From Betaproteobacteria bacterium (lineage in GTDB: Bacteria; Pseudomonadota; Gammaproteobacteria; Burkholderiales; Thiobacillaceae): DNA of 11,820 nucleotides. The stretch lies in assembly GCA_016873905.1 (NCBI GenBank), contig VGVU01000035.1:1-11820 (forward strand), given 5' to 3'. The translations under genes and the position numbers were made by a program. The notes under the pieces were generated by a model. That model did not search any database, was not told the DNA's origin, and worked only from the letters and a program-made list of their open reading frames with translations. This document shows positions 1-6,563 of the stretch, piece after piece. The first letter of the stretch is position 1, and each line of letters starts with the position of its first letter.

Positions 1-326
1 CGGTCGAATACCCCATCTGGATTCACTGCAAGGCGGGGGCCGATCGGGCGGGGATTTATTCCACCCTGTACCAGTACTTCCGCCAGCATATTCCCATCGC
101 AGAGACCAACCAGTTACAGCTCTGGCCGTTTGGGCATATCAAACATTCCAACGCGGGGAAGATCGACTTTTATCTGGAGCAGTTTCTGGCCTACCAGCGC
201 GAACATCCCGAAGTCGAGTTTCTCGACTGGGCCGAACACATCGCCGACCGCGACCAGATTGACCGCGACTTTAAGCCGGGTGGATTGGCGAGTTTTATCA
301 ACGATGTGGTGCTGCGCCGGGAATGA
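1..326 (+). CDS. Protein tyrosine/dual-specificity phosphatase, C-terminal part (5' end outside window)
   Basis: The reading frame is open from base 3 to the TGA at 324-326, giving 107 codons of the C-terminal part; the start lies outside the window. It carries a perfect cysteine-phosphatase P-loop, HCKAGADRAG (bases 24-53), matching HCxxGxxRxG, with the nucleophile Cys at 27-29 and the phosphate-binding Arg at 45-47. In this superfamily the cysteine forms a phospho-enzyme while dephosphorylating Tyr/Ser/Thr or other phosphoesters. The helical tail ends in LRRE, which I associate from memory with a proteobacterial phosphatase subfamily often found near LPS or capsule genes. No transmembrane segment is visible in the part present. 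A glycan operon starts 424 bases downstream, but an IS remnant lies between, so a functional link is only an inference. The family is secure; the substrate is unknown. Confidence 0.85.
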   Translation, partial: VEYPIWIHCKAGADRAGIYSTLYQYFRQHIPIAETNQLQLWPFGHIKHSNAGKIDFYLEQFLAYQREHPEVEFLDWAEHIADRDQIDRDFKPGGLASFINDVVLRRE

Positions 327-359
327 GCCTCATGTGTCGTGAAAATACGGAGTTGAATT

Positions 360-709
360 CCGGAATTTCATGAGTTGCTGCAATACAAGCCGTATTCGTG
401 GGAGCTCAACTCGAGGGAAGCCCCGAATGCATCAACTACACGCTTCGGGTATGGACTGAAGAACGGAACAGCCAGTTGCACTATATCCAACCCGGCAACC
501 CTCAGCAGAATGCTTGTGTGGAGTGCTTCAACCATACGGTGCACTATGCATGGCTCTCACAGCACTTCTAGGCCGATCTAGATGAGTTTTTCCAGTTCGC
601 TACCGGCTGGATGTACGACTACAATCACCACCATCTGAAGAACATTGCCTTGTGTTGCTTCACCCCGAAGCAGATGCTGGTCATCGGCCTGTTCGGGTGG
701 AGCCCATGA
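360..709 (+). pseudogene. Decayed IS3-family transposase (OrfB C-terminal) remnant
   Basis: From about 373 one frame reads ELLQYKP, like the L..L..rGKP segment before the second catalytic Asp of IS3-family OrfB. After a frameshift around 395-415, the frame from 416 reads GSPECINYTL, then LHYIQPGNPQQNACVECFN, then WMYDYNHHH and FTPKQ. This is the C-terminal rve core, normally GPE(F/Y)IS...YIQPGNPQQNA(Y/F)VERFNRTVR...YNH.RPN...TPKQ. The catalytic Glu of VER survives as VEC, but the following Arg is Cys. An in-frame TAG at 569-571 interrupts it and the frame closes at TGA 707-709. The 5' half of orfB, orfA and recognisable terminal inverted repeats are absent. It is clearly non-functional. Its position between the phosphatase and the glycan operon suggests an old insertion or rearrangement edge. 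Confidence 0.85.
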
Positions 710-750
710 ATATAATTTATCAATTGGACGGCTGTGGATAGGGTTTAAGT

Positions 751-1617
751 TTGCTAGAGCTGAACAATGTCACCATCATCGTGGTCACTTACAACAGTGC
801 CCACTGCTTGCCTGCACTCCACATGTTGCTGGGCCAGTGCCCCCATGTGGTGGTGTCAGACAACGCCAGTACCGACGGCACCGCTGCCCAAGCCCGCCAG
901 TTGTGGCCTCATGCCACGGTGCTGGCGCATCCCCATAACTTGGGCTTTGGCGCCGCCAATAACCGGGCCTTGGCCCAAGTGCACACCCCTTTTGCCCTCT
1001 TGCTCAACCCAGACTGCGAACTCTCGCTCAGTCAGCTACAGCAGTTGCTGCAGGCGGCCGAGCAGTTTCCTCAAGCCGCTGTGGTGGCGCCCCAGTTAGT
1101 CGACGCCCAAGGCCAACCCGAAGTCAACTACCGCTGGCCCAGCACCTATTGGGCCAGCAAAGGTCCTGCTGCCACAGGCCCCGCCAGCGTGGGCTTTGTC
1201 TGCGGTGCCGCCATGCTGCTGCGCATGCAGGTGTGCCAACCCACAGGTTTTTTTGACGAATCGTTTTTCCTCTACTACGAAGACGACGACCTGTGCCTGC
1301 GCTTCTTTCAAGCGAAGCTTCCCATGGTCATCGTGCCGCAAGTGCAAGCTTTACACCGCTCGCGCGGCTCGGTCAAAGGCAACGCCCCTTACAGAGCCGA
1401 ATACCTGCGCGGATACCATCATGCACAGTCCAAGCTGCTGTTTGCCGCCAAGCACATCAGCCCGCGCGCAGCGCAAAAGCTACGCTGGCAGCTCGTGTGG
1501 CAAACCACACTGGCCTTGCCGCTTCGTGTGTTGGTATTTTCACCCAAGCTCATTGCCCGCATGTGGGGGCGCTTGCGTGGGGCTATGCGGTGGACCTTAC
1601 TCAAAGGCATTGCATGA
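751..1617 (+). CDS. Family 2 glycosyltransferase (rhamnosyltransferase-like)
   Basis: 288 residues. The GT-A/GT2 hallmarks appear in order: VVTYNS (11-16), SDNASTDGT (36-44) for nucleotide binding, the DXD-equivalent LLLNPDCEL (83-91), CGAAMLLR (151-158), and the acceptor/catalytic segment GFFDESFFLYYEDDDLCLR (166-184), then HRSRGSV (202-208). This pattern is that of WbbL-type rhamnosyl- and related transferases that add a sugar from a nucleotide donor to a lipid-linked or core glycan at the cytoplasmic face. A basic, partly hydrophobic tail (about 240-288) may hold it to the membrane. The start is TTG: an in-frame TAG lies at 739-741, no in-frame ATG or GTG fits the N-terminus, and AGGG at 740-743 gives a modest ribosome-binding site. 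It is the first gene of the glycan operon, and its TGA overlaps the next ATG. The exact sugar is not predictable. Its GC (37 of 60 in 901-960) is higher than in the next three genes. Confidence 0.9.
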   Translation: MLELNNVTIIVVTYNSAHCLPALHMLLGQCPHVVVSDNASTDGTAAQARQLWPHATVLAHPHNLGFGAANNRALAQVHTPFALLLNPDCELSLSQLQQLLQAAEQFPQAAVVAPQLVDAQGQPEVNYRWPSTYWASKGPAATGPASVGFVCGAAMLLRMQVCQPTGFFDESFFLYYEDDDLCLRFFQAKLPMVIVPQVQALHRSRGSVKGNAPYRAEYLRGYHHAQSKLLFAAKHISPRAAQKLRWQLVWQTTLALPLRVLVFSPKLIARMWGRLRGAMRWTLLKGIA

Positions 1618-2405
1618 GTGTACCGGTTTACATCATCACCTTGGCATCAGCCACTCAACGGCGCGCGTTTCAAGAAGTCCAAGCTCAACATTTGGGTTTT
1701 AGCCCTATCTGGCATCCAGCTATGGGTGTCAACGATTTTTCCGACGACATCTTTTTGCAGCATGCTTTTAGCTGGCAGCGGCCCCTCAAGAAAACCGAAG
1801 TGGCTTGTTTTATGAGCCATTTACAAATCTGGCGAAACATAGCTGCTGGCACTACACCGGCCGTTGTTCTTGAGGATGATGTCATTCTGGGTGGTAACTG
1901 GCTCGAGTCCATCCAAACATTAGCCAGCCATGCCCAAGCAGACTTTATATGTTTGGAGGCTTGGGGCAAAAAAGTACTGGGTGTTGAGCAGACTGTAGAT
2001 CATCTTAAGTTGCAAAGCCTTTGTCTTAATAGTGCTGGGGCTGCGGCATACATGCTTTGGCCAGCCGGGGCTCAGCGTTTATTGCTTCAGTATGAGCGAT
2101 ACGGTGTTGCTCTGGCCGATGCCTTTATCAATCAAGTCGATGGCTGGAGTGCTTGGCAATTGGTGCCAGCTAATGTGGTGCAAATGAATGTGGCTCCTTT
2201 ATACGGAATTCTACCCCCCACTCATAGCGATTCATTGATTGCACGAGAAAAATATCCATCAGCTGTTCCTCCCGCAATAGGCATTATCTTCATAATGAAA
2301 TGGCGCCGTTTTAAAGGCGAGTTAAATAAGGCCCTGAGGCGCGTAAGCATGTTTTGGTGCACCAAGAGAGGCTATGTTCCGTATTTGGATTACGACCACC
2401 AGTAA
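1614..2405 (+). CDS. Family 25 glycosyltransferase (LPS/LOS biosynthesis)
   Basis: 263 residues. The GT25 signature is present: an N-terminal strand VYIITLASATQRR (5-17), the EVACFMSHLQIW block (62-73), the acidic metal-binding motif VVLEDDV (84-90), and the AYMLWPAGA block (145-153) followed by ADAFINQ. GT25 enzymes such as the LgtB/LpsA type add galactose or related sugars to lipooligosaccharide cores. The ATG at 1614 overlaps the upstream stop (ATGA) and has AAAGG about six bases ahead. The frame is open further upstream to 1293, but that stretch overlaps the GT2 gene in another frame and lacks any GT25 sequence, so the short start is right. The C-terminus (about 228-263) is basic, with a short hydrophobic patch IGIIFIM. 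GC falls along this gene relative to its upstream neighbour. Donor and acceptor are unknown. Confidence 0.9.
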   Translation: MSVPVYIITLASATQRRAFQEVQAQHLGFSPIWHPAMGVNDFSDDIFLQHAFSWQRPLKKTEVACFMSHLQIWRNIAAGTTPAVVLEDDVILGGNWLESIQTLASHAQADFICLEAWGKKVLGVEQTVDHLKLQSLCLNSAGAAAYMLWPAGAQRLLLQYERYGVALADAFINQVDGWSAWQLVPANVVQMNVAPLYGILPPTHSDSLIAREKYPSAVPPAIGIIFIMKWRRFKGELNKALRRVSMFWCTKRGYVPYLDYDHQ

Positions 2406-2422
2406 CTTTTTTGAGGCCTCAG

Positions 2423-3694
2423 ATGCTCAATTTCTGGAAGCGCGTTTTTTGGATTAGTCCCGCCATCACTCTGGTCGTTCCCAGCGGACAATTTGTCGGG
2501 CCGTTTTTTATGGCATGGGCAGGCTTATTCTTTTGGGCTCAGGCAGCTAGGTATACTCCTTTGAATATGCCTGATCTCAAGCTATCTTGGTTCTTGATGC
2601 TCGGTGGCTTTTTTGTTTTGGTGCTTGTAGGTATAGGTCTAGCTGTTTGGCATTCAAACCATGCAGGGCACTACGAAATGTATGTACCCTTTGTTTTGTT
2701 TCCCGCTATCGCCTTACTTATTCGTGCCGGGCGGTGGCGAGCCGAGCCTTGGTTACTTTCTATGGCCCTAGGCGCCTATTTGGCGTTCATTTATGCGGTG
2801 TACCAGATTTTTATTCAGAACATCGACCGAGCCTCTGGGGCTGCAGGTAACCCAATTACTTTCGGTAATACCGCAATTGTTCTGGCAGCAGTGGCGTTGG
2901 TTTCTGGGGTTATGTTTCCCTTTCAGGGAGCTAAGGCAAAGTGGAAGCAAGCTTTCGTGTTGTTCGCTGGAGCGTCAGGTACGGGTGCTTCGTTACTTAG
3001 TGGCTCCAAAGGTGGGTGGATCTCATTGTTCATCATCGGTATTACGGTAGCTTATTTGTCTACTCAGCATTGGCCTGCCTGGCGTAGGCATTTATCGGCT
3101 TTGGCTGTTGTTTTGTCTTTACTCATGGCCGCTTTGTTGGCACCAACCCATGTCGTTAAAGATCGAGTAGTGTCTGGACTTAAGGGTGGTTGGCATTGGG
3201 TACATACCGGCGAAGTGACTGAGGATTCGGTCAGTATGCGATTAGAAATATGGCGGCTGAGTGCTGTGGTTATTTCTGAAAAGCCTTGGTTTGGTCATGG
3301 ATCTATAGGTGCACACCAGCGTTGGGAGGAGTTAAGCCGGCAATCTGGAGCCAGTCCTGCTTTGGCCAGCCTCTACCAAGCCAATAAGAAATTTGTGAGT
3401 TCCGACAACGAATTTATTGGGGCGTTAAAAGGGGGTGGGGTGTTGGGGGCCATCGGTCTTTTTGCAGGTTATATCGGCGTCTGGCTTGCATTTTGGCGTT
3501 GGCGAAAGCACTCCGATGCTCAGATCAGAACCTTGGCCAGCATTGGCCTGTTATTGGTTCCCGTATATTTAGAGTTTGGTTTGTCTGTATCGGTTTTTGG
3601 CATGAATGTTTTCCGATCTGTTTTCGTCATGCTCGCAGTTTGCCTCTTAGCCCTACTGTCGGTCCGACTTAATGTCCTAAAGGAGGTAACATGA
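2423..3694 (+). CDS. O-antigen ligase / Wzy-C family membrane protein (WaaL-like)
   Basis: 423 residues, strongly hydrophobic, with about ten or more predicted membrane segments by eye. The Wzy_C-like core has LLSGSKGGWISLF (around 193-203), followed by more helices, then a large soluble loop containing PWFGHGSIGAHQRW and the SSDNEF motif (D328, N329) before GVLGAIGLFAGYIG. The layout fits WaaL-type ligases, which transfer lipid-linked glycans to lipid A-core on the periplasmic face, or O-unit polymerases of the same fold. The ATG at 2423 was chosen because GAGG (2413-2416) sits six bases ahead and it avoids overlap with the GT25 gene; a TTG at 2354 is in frame but overlaps that gene. The stop overlaps the next ATG. 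Lys196 lies where ligases usually have Arg, and Asp328 where many have His. The DNA is notably AT-rich (26 GC of 60 in 2581-2640). Ligase versus polymerase cannot be settled here. Confidence 0.85.
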   Translation: MLNFWKRVFWISPAITLVVPSGQFVGPFFMAWAGLFFWAQAARYTPLNMPDLKLSWFLMLGGFFVLVLVGIGLAVWHSNHAGHYEMYVPFVLFPAIALLIRAGRWRAEPWLLSMALGAYLAFIYAVYQIFIQNIDRASGAAGNPITFGNTAIVLAAVALVSGVMFPFQGAKAKWKQAFVLFAGASGTGASLLSGSKGGWISLFIIGITVAYLSTQHWPAWRRHLSALAVVLSLLMAALLAPTHVVKDRVVSGLKGGWHWVHTGEVTEDSVSMRLEIWRLSAVVISEKPWFGHGSIGAHQRWEELSRQSGASPALASLYQANKKFVSSDNEFIGALKGGGVLGAIGLFAGYIGVWLAFWRWRKHSDAQIRTLASIGLLLVPVYLEFGLSVSVFGMNVFRSVFVMLAVCLLALLSVRLNVLKEVT

Positions 3695-4371
3695 ATAATG
3701 TTACTTTATGTCTTACAATGGGTCGAAGACCCGAATTGTTGCGTCAAACCTTAACTGGCTTGTTCGCCAATGCACAGTTTGATAGCGTCATAGCCATCAA
3801 CGATTTTCGCGATGAACAAACCAACACTGTCTTTCAAGAAATGTGTCCTCATGGACAGTTGATTAGTCTAGACAGGCAGTTGGGCCACCATGCAGCTGTT
3901 GATTACATGTACAGCAAGGTTAAGACCCCTTGGATTTTCCACTGCGAAGATGATTGGTTATTTCAAAAACCAATCGATCTTCAGCACCTCATTAAGGTGT
4001 TGCAGGCGCAGCAATGGATGTCCGGTATTTGCATGCGTCAACGATCAGATTTTGTTCTGTCGCTTAGGGATGAGGAAAAAGTTCTTTTTGAGAGATATGA
4101 CGACCTGGCTTTCTATCGCTTGGATCCCATCCATGCTCAATGGCATGGTTACACCTTTAATCCCCATCTAGCGAGCATTGACTTGTGGCATTCTATAGGC
4201 CCATTTTCTGCTTTTAAAAAAGAGCGACATATTTCATGTGCAATTCGGAAGAAAGGGTTGATTGTCCCTTATTGGGTCGATGGTGGGTGTGCTCACCTGG
4301 GTGAAAATGATAGTGTTTCAAACCCTGCAACATCCAAAAAATCAATTCTTAAACACTGGTTTGGCTTATGA
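3691..4371 (+). CDS. Small GT-A-like glycosyltransferase
   Basis: 226 residues. It opens with VTLCLTMGRRPELLRQTL (4-21), a GT2-like first strand and helix, then VIAINDFRDE (33-42), where GT2 enzymes bind the nucleotide, and WIFHCEDDWLF (81-91), a DXD-like acidic motif at the end of the fourth strand. The second half is rich in aromatic residues and histidine (QWHGYTFNPHL, 140-150; VDGGCAHLGE, 196-205), as expected of an acceptor-binding region. I do not recognise a named orthologue; the fold assignment rests on motif order. The ATG overlaps the ligase stop (ATGA) and is preceded by AGGAGG (3681-3686), the strongest ribosome-binding site in the operon. Its own stop overlaps the next gene's start, so it is translated in step with both neighbours. 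It probably adds a core sugar at the cytoplasmic face. Confidence 0.8.
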   Translation: MNNVTLCLTMGRRPELLRQTLTGLFANAQFDSVIAINDFRDEQTNTVFQEMCPHGQLISLDRQLGHHAAVDYMYSKVKTPWIFHCEDDWLFQKPIDLQHLIKVLQAQQWMSGICMRQRSDFVLSLRDEEKVLFERYDDLAFYRLDPIHAQWHGYTFNPHLASIDLWHSIGPFSAFKKERHISCAIRKKGLIVPYWVDGGCAHLGENDSVSNPATSKKSILKHWFGL

Positions 4372-5381
4372 GTATCATGCCCAAAGAGCTTATTTTCTTG
4401 TGTCACCCCATCAGAAAGGCGGTTGGGGGTGTCAAGGTTATTTATAGGCAGGCCGAATTGGTCAATGAGCTTTTGCAGCCTTTTGGACATACTGCTTCAG
4501 TCATGCACCCCAACACCTTATTTTTCAGGGTCAAGTGGTTTGAAAACAAGGTATCCATAAGGCGGGGATTTTTCAAATGGCGTTGGGTTGGAAAACCCTC
4601 CTTGTCGCGTATCGACCGCTGCTTTGATCCTCAGCGGCACATGGTGGTGCTGCCCGAATTGTGGGCGCGCAAATATGGCGACCAGCTCGCGCGCATGGGC
4701 GTGCCCTACGCTATTTATGTACAAAACGGCTACTACATTTCCAAGGGTGACCCAGATGTGCTCAATGCGGCATACCATGGAGCGCGCTGTATCCTCACCA
4801 TTTCAGACGATGCTACCCGTTGTGTTTCCATGGCCTTTCCTGGGGCCGAAGACCGTATTCTGCGCGTCCACTGCGCGGTCGACGCGCAGCGCTTTAGTCC
4901 CCATCGGGCCAAAGAAAACCTTATTACCTACATGCCGCGTAAGTTAGCCGACCATTCGTCCAAGGTTTTGTTCTTTTTGCGTAATCACCTGCCGTCGCAC
5001 TGGAAGGTACAGTCCATAGATGGGCTAAACGAAGCGGGTGTGGCTGATTTACTCCAGCGTTCCAAGATTTTTATGTCGTTCAGTCATTTTGAGGGCCTTG
5101 GTTTGCCTCCTCTAGAGGCCGCGCTGTGCGGTAACCAAGTCATTGGTTATACAGGGCAGGGTGGTAAAGAATATTGGGCGCCAGAGATTTTTGACGCTGT
5201 TGAAAGTGGTGATGTAGTGGGTTTCTCCCAAAGCGTATTGCGAAAAATTCAGCAGATTGACTCGCTGCCCGAGTTCCCTGTTGAACTGGCCGCCATTCAA
5301 ACCCTTGCCACTCGCTACAGCGCAGCCCAAGAGCGGGGTGACATGCAGGCGTTTATTGAAAAAATGGGGTTGGTTGTTTAG
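4368..5381 (+). CDS. GT-B glycosyltransferase, GT4-like
   Basis: 337 residues. The N-terminal half starts LIFLCHPIRKAVGGVKVIYRQAELVNEL, the glycine-rich 'GG.k...~la..L' arrangement of GT-B enzymes. The C-terminal half ends in FMSFSHFEGLGLPPLEAALCG (235-255), the GT4 donor-binding E-x7-E-like motif with Glu242 and Glu250, then VIGYTGQGGKEYW. A linker holds YVQNGYYISKGDP (117-129) and LTISDDATRCV (143-153), typical of GT4 inter-domain segments. GT4 enzymes are retaining transferases using nucleotide-sugar donors. The ATG at 4368 overlaps the preceding stop; a second ATG (4377) is a possible alternative. It is the last gene of the operon. GC rises sharply inside the gene (24 of 60 in 4501-4560, 36 of 60 in 4621-4680), which hints at a recombination joint. 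The sugar is not predictable. Confidence 0.87.
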   Translation: MSIMPKELIFLCHPIRKAVGGVKVIYRQAELVNELLQPFGHTASVMHPNTLFFRVKWFENKVSIRRGFFKWRWVGKPSLSRIDRCFDPQRHMVVLPELWARKYGDQLARMGVPYAIYVQNGYYISKGDPDVLNAAYHGARCILTISDDATRCVSMAFPGAEDRILRVHCAVDAQRFSPHRAKENLITYMPRKLADHSSKVLFFLRNHLPSHWKVQSIDGLNEAGVADLLQRSKIFMSFSHFEGLGLPPLEAALCGNQVIGYTGQGGKEYWAPEIFDAVESGDVVGFSQSVLRKIQQIDSLPEFPVELAAIQTLATRYSAAQERGDMQAFIEKMGLVV

Positions 5382-5384
5382 CCA

Positions 5385-5411
5385 TAGGTTGTGCGGCAGG
5401 GCGCCGACCTA
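5385..5411. terminator. Possible hairpin between convergent genes
   Basis: TAGGT (5385-5389) pairs with ACCTA (5407-5411), and inside it CGGC (5394-5397) pairs with GCCG (5403-5406) around the loop AGGGC; TGTG (5390-5393) is bulged. It fills the 27-base gap between the convergent GT4 gene and the minus-strand glycosyltransferase and overlaps the latter's stop. No T-tract follows on either strand, so it does not look like a classic intrinsic terminator. Confidence 0.25.
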
Positions 5412-6164
5412 CTCGCGCCAATAGGAGGAAATCCAGTGCGCTCGACGCATGTAGCGTAACGCCCGATTGCGTTTCCCCTCCAGCGCATCGGGAGGATTTA
5501 CTTCGCCGTGGAAGATGACGATACGGGTAGCGGTGGGAACGGTCGGCTCGCGCCAGTAATTGGTGGGCCAAGCCGGAATGCAGTGGTATTTGTAGCTGCA
5601 GCACCATTCCTTTGGCCAGTAGCTGAGCCTGCCCTGCTTGTGCAGCACATCCGACAGGTAAGCCTGCTCATTGCGAAACTTCTTACGCACATCTGCCTGC
5701 GTTGCGCGGAACTGCGCCAGTACATTCGCGTGCGCGCCGAGCTGGAACCGATACACCGATGAGTTGCCAGTGATGCGCCACGGCCGCTTCCAGTCGTGAA
5801 TGATCAGGAATTCGCCGGGATGGGAGAAGAAGCAGTCGATGCTGTCGGTGATTACCACATCAAGGTCGAGGAACAACGCGGTGCCGCGCAAGCCGTGCAA
5901 GTCCGCCTCAAAAGTGGTCAGCTTCTTCCAGCCGCGCTCGGGCAGGCCGTCGGGCAACCGCAGATCCGGGATGGGTAGGCAGGTCACCTCCTCGCGTATG
6001 CCTTCGCTGCGATCGGTCAGGCAGACGAAGCGGAAGTCACCGCTCAGATGCCGACGCACCATGCCGTACAGTCGGTTCACATACTCCGGTCCGTATTTGG
6101 TGCCCCATTTCATGCAGAGGATCACGCGTTGTGTGTCATCCGTCTTGTTACTGGTTGTGCTCAA
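5409..6164 (-). CDS. Glycosyltransferase-like protein (GT-A fold, GT8-like)
   Basis: 251 residues on the minus strand. The N-terminus reads VILCMKWGTKYGPEYVNRLYGMV (14-36), a signature I know from bacterial proteins annotated as family 8-like or hypothetical glycosyltransferases. It is followed by FRFVCLTD (44-51) and the DXD motif LFLDLDVVIT (97-106; DLD at 100-102). GNSSVYRF (133-140), FRNEQAYLSD (163-172) and VIFHGEVNPPDA (216-227) complete the GT-A pattern, with the His of FHG a likely metal or phosphate ligand. It probably transfers a sugar in envelope glycan synthesis, in keeping with the convergent operon next door. The listed start is TTG at 6164-6162; GTG at residue 14 or ATG at residue 18 are alternatives because the signature begins there, and no strong ribosome-binding site decides. 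GC is nearer the housekeeping genes than the low-GC operon. The substrate is unknown. Confidence 0.82.
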   Translation of the reverse strand: MSTTSNKTDDTQRVILCMKWGTKYGPEYVNRLYGMVRRHLSGDFRFVCLTDRSEGIREEVTCLPIPDLRLPDGLPERGWKKLTTFEADLHGLRGTALFLDLDVVITDSIDCFFSHPGEFLIIHDWKRPWRITGNSSVYRFQLGAHANVLAQFRATQADVRKKFRNEQAYLSDVLHKQGRLSYWPKEWCCSYKYHCIPAWPTNYWREPTVPTATRIVIFHGEVNPPDALEGKRNRALRYMRRAHWISSYWRE

Positions 6165-6563
6165 GGTGGCTCCATAGCTCAGGCATGCGTGTCTGCTTGC
6201 GGCAGCGCCGGTCCTGCTGTGATTGATCTCGCTTTTTCGGCAAACGACCTATCAGGTAAAACACTTCGTTGGGACGCATCCCGGTGGCATTTGCCATACG
6301 GTTCGACAATCCGAAGAAGGCAGTGATGGCGGCGATGCCCCAGATATTCTCGTCGTCACAACCGTGCGTGTACAGATGCGCATAGTCGTCATCATTGACT
6401 TCGTGCGAACGCAGCCGACCTTGACGGCGAAATCGAGCAAGGCCTTCTGGCGTGGGCTGATAGCGGCTTTCGCACGACTCACCGCGACTTTGTCTGCCAC
6501 CAGAAGGATAGGAAATGCACCGCGACGAGAGGGAGTATCTTCGACGCTGGCCGCAGCTGTCAA
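6148..6563 (-). pseudogene. Frameshifted peroxidase-related (AhpD/carboxymuconolactone decarboxylase-like) remnant
   Basis: One minus-strand frame carries VADKVAVSRAKAAISPRQKA followed by LLDFAVKV (ending near 6420). A second frame carries VNDDDYAHLYTHGCDDENIW (starting near 6403), then FFGLSNRMANATGMRPNEVF and YLIGR. Joined, they match the C-terminal half of 'uncharacterized peroxidase-related' CMD-family proteins, whose usual pattern is sPRqrALLdFA.kV...v.eaD...L...GfsDedIwdIaaI.aFF..sNR.An.t.mRPN.EFY.mGR. The frame change falls at about 6408-6420, consistent with a one-base indel. The upstream half with the expected CxxC active site is not recognisable, so the gene is both frameshifted and eroded. 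The last residues after GR look non-homologous, and the frame ends at 6148, overlapping the start of the minus-strand glycosyltransferase by 17 bases. CMD-fold enzymes normally reduce peroxides through the CxxC pair; this copy cannot. Confidence 0.75.

Noticed and set aside
711..716. TATAAT before the first operon gene as its promoter -10
   Set aside because: The hexamer is perfect, but no -35 resembling TTGACA lies 16-18 bases upstream (CCTGTT at that spacing) and the extended-10 TG is misplaced by one base. It may work, but I cannot support it as a feature.
1293..1613. N-terminal extension of the GT25 gene upstream of ATG 1614
   Set aside because: It overlaps the conserved GT2 coding region in another frame and has no GT25 similarity; the ATGA junction gives the proper start.
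2354..2422. TTG start adding 23 residues to the ligase-like protein
   Set aside because: The extra residues overlap the GT25 C-terminus and have no membrane-protein character, whereas ATG 2423 has GAGG at the right distance.
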